In this document: positions 5,210-6,067 of the stretch, in pieces
Numbering within the stretch: the first letter of the stretch is position 1
Layout: each line of letters starts with the position of its first letter
From: Bacteroidota bacterium
GTDB lineage: Bacteria > Bacteroidota > Bacteroidia > B-17B0 > Aurantibacillaceae
NCBI GenBank assembly: GCA_005800865.1
Contig: SYEI01000080.1
Span: 1 to 6,067 of the forward strand
Length of the DNA: 6,067 bases
Direction of reading: 5' to 3'
Made by a program: the position numbers and the translations under genes
Notes under the pieces: generated by a model
Told to the model about the DNA's origin: nothing
Databases searched by the model: none
Seen by the model: only the letters and a program-made list of their open reading frames with translations

Positions 5210-5578
5210 TAGTGGACCCGGAGAGATTCGAACTCTCGTCCAAACAAGGAATTAATATGCTTTCTACAAAGTTTAGAACATAATTGGTTTTCGATTCAAG
5301 TCAGGCTTATATTCATACCAAACTTAAACTTAGATGCTAATATTGTTTCAGATAACATCATCACTGAAACAAGTTGCTAATTTATGATGCAAAATTCTCG
5401 TCGCTAAGCAACGGTGCTACAAGGTTTGCAAAGGTTGGTTAGTCTTGGACTAAGCAGCCATAGCGTAAGAATTCTCTTCGCCGAATAAAAGTTTGAGAGT
5501 TGAGTTTAAGGTGCCATATCCACAACGCACCACCTGCTTACATACCAACCGCGCTCGCTGTCAAAACCGGTCGGGCCC
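5210..5578 (-). ncRNA. ssrA: Transfer-messenger RNA (tmRNA)
   Basis: tmRNA with SmpB rescues ribosomes stalled on mRNAs without a stop codon and adds a degradation tag. Its 5' end GGGCCCG (complement of 5572-5578) pairs over seven positions with CGGGTCC near the 3' end. The third pair is G-U, the alanine identity element. ACCGGTTTTGACAGCG follows as the conserved D-like arm. The 3' part holds the T arm GAGAG-TTCGAAT-CTCTC and discriminator A (5213). The next encoded bases are CTA, not CCA, so CCA is probably added by the tRNA nucleotidyltransferase; I include these three bases (5210-5212). The tag frame lies at 5450-5482. The 366-base body is typical of a one-piece tmRNA. The transcript starts upstream of the TATCTTTG box and ends at the 5173-5201 terminator. 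Confidence 0.95.
5450..5482 (-). other. ssrA: tmRNA tag reading frame, GEENSYAMAA
   Basis: From GGC at 5480-5482 the frame reads GGC GAA GAG AAT TCT and on to GCT GCT TAG at 5450-5452, ten residues plus stop. The AMAA end fits the hydrophobic C-terminal recognised by ClpXP-type proteases. Bacteroidota tags usually begin with glycine or alanine plus glutamates, as here. The resume codon is GGC, glycine, which is common in this phylum. Confidence 0.9.
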
Positions 5579-5598
5579 ATAATTTTAAAGAACTAGGA

Positions 5599-5625
5599 CA
5601 AAGATACAACAATTTCATGCTCAAA
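5599..5625 (-). promoter_or_regulatory. Promoter of ssrA
   Basis: On the minus strand TATCTTTG (complement of 5599-5606) matches the Bacteroidota -7 box exactly, and TTTG (complement of 5622-5625) lies 15 bases upstream, a shorter spacer than the usual 17-23. Transcription would begin near 5592, leaving a short leader to be trimmed to the mature 5' end at 5578. The next gene starts divergently at 5659, so the 80-base gap serves both. Confidence 0.6.
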
Positions 5626-5658
5626 TTAAGTTTTTAATTATATTTAAGAAAAATTACC

Positions 5659-6067
5659 ATGCGAAAAATTCTATTCATAATTCTTATTTGTGCATCTGCT
5701 AGTTCGTTTTCACAAACCATTAAATCAAAAGCCTTAAAGTTAAAATATACATTGGCTGATAGCTGGACAGCTAATGAATTTGCTGATCCTTTAAATTGGG
5801 ACAAAGGTGGAAATGACATGTGTAAATGTTCGGGGGTAGCTTTTAGCAAGCCCGATGCTAATGGCAAATACAATGTAGTAGTTTATGCGGTGCCAGCTGG
5901 TGGATTAGATTCGGCAAAGCGTGAGTTTGTTGGAACTTTACATTTTGTGAATGTGGAGAAAATAGAAAAAGCAGTGAACGAAAATTTTTCGTTTGAAAGA
6001 CGTCGCTCTAACTTTGTGGATATTAAAACTAAAGCTAAGTCTTATAATTGTATGCGCTATATTACTA
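5659..6067 (+). CDS. Secreted protein of unknown function (C-terminus outside window)
   Basis: The frame is open for 136 codons from ATG 5659 to the window edge. Residues 1-19 form a signal peptide (RKILFIILICASASSFSQ), so the product should be exported. The mature part begins TIKSKALKLKY and shows SWTANEFADPLNWDKGG, a Cys-x-Cys pair at 55/57 (DMCKCSG), VVVYAVPAGG and FERRRSNFVDIKTKAKSYN. These alternating strands and turns look like a small beta-rich globular protein. I do not recognise the family. It is divergent from ssrA. TATATTTA at 5639-5646 is one base off the -7 box and 12 bases upstream of the ATG, with no -33 TTG; a weak promoter candidate. Confidence 0.75.
   Translation, partial: MRKILFIILICASASSFSQTIKSKALKLKYTLADSWTANEFADPLNWDKGGNDMCKCSGVAFSKPDANGKYNVVVYAVPAGGLDSAKREFVGTLHFVNVEKIEKAVNENFSFERRRSNFVDIKTKAKSYNCMRYIT

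Noticed and set aside
5634..5873. Minus-strand open frame opposite the 5659 gene
   Set aside because: The rightward frame has a signal peptide and stays open to the edge; this is its shadow.
1..6067. CRISPR array, insertion sequence or tRNA genes
   Set aside because: No regularly spaced repeats, no transposase frame and no tRNA fold other than the tRNA-like part of tmRNA were found.

Overview
The window is AT-rich DNA from a Bacteroidota (Bacteroidetes) bacterium; genus cannot be named from sequence alone. The signs are: signal peptides ending in the AQ/SQ type, almost no Shine-Dalgarno sequences, promoters of the TTG-N20-TAnnTTTG kind, a TPR plus PD40 beta-propeller exported protein, a DUF4349 lipoprotein, and a tmRNA whose tag reads GEENSYAMAA, close to tags known from this phylum.

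Left part (1-1550): three leftward genes, two of them damaged. At the edge is the N-terminal two thirds of a secreted rhodanese-like protein with its own clear promoter. A terminator and a second inverted repeat (418-504) separate it from a secreted small beta-domain protein, whose reading frame is cut by a TAG at 750-752 but carries on in frame for 64 more codons to a TGA at 555. Next comes a small gene (1351-1550) broken by a one-base frameshift and followed directly by a good terminator. Between the two damaged genes lies a cluster of related inverted and direct repeats that looks like operator DNA.

Middle (1638-4935): three rightward genes, each apparently its own transcription unit: a lysine-rich 109-residue protein of unknown function; a 529-residue exported TPR/PD40 protein, related in layout to OmpA-family cell-envelope proteins but without the OmpA domain; and a 299-residue DUF4349 lipoprotein with a coiled coil and a C-terminal membrane helix.

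Right part (4936-6067): a repeat-rich gap holds a palindromic element, a strong hairpin and two facing terminators with matching tails, which end the DUF4349 transcript and the leftward tmRNA gene (ssrA, 5210-5578). The tmRNA has a clean acceptor stem with the G3-U pair, a T arm, the tag frame and a TATCTTTG promoter. A rightward secreted protein of unknown function starts at 5659 and runs off the window.

The genes do not form an evident pathway or defence system. Most products are predicted to be exported to the envelope; ssrA is housekeeping ribosome rescue. The most noteworthy items are the two broken neighbouring genes, the shortened PD40 protein and the repeat architecture around the ssrA terminator.
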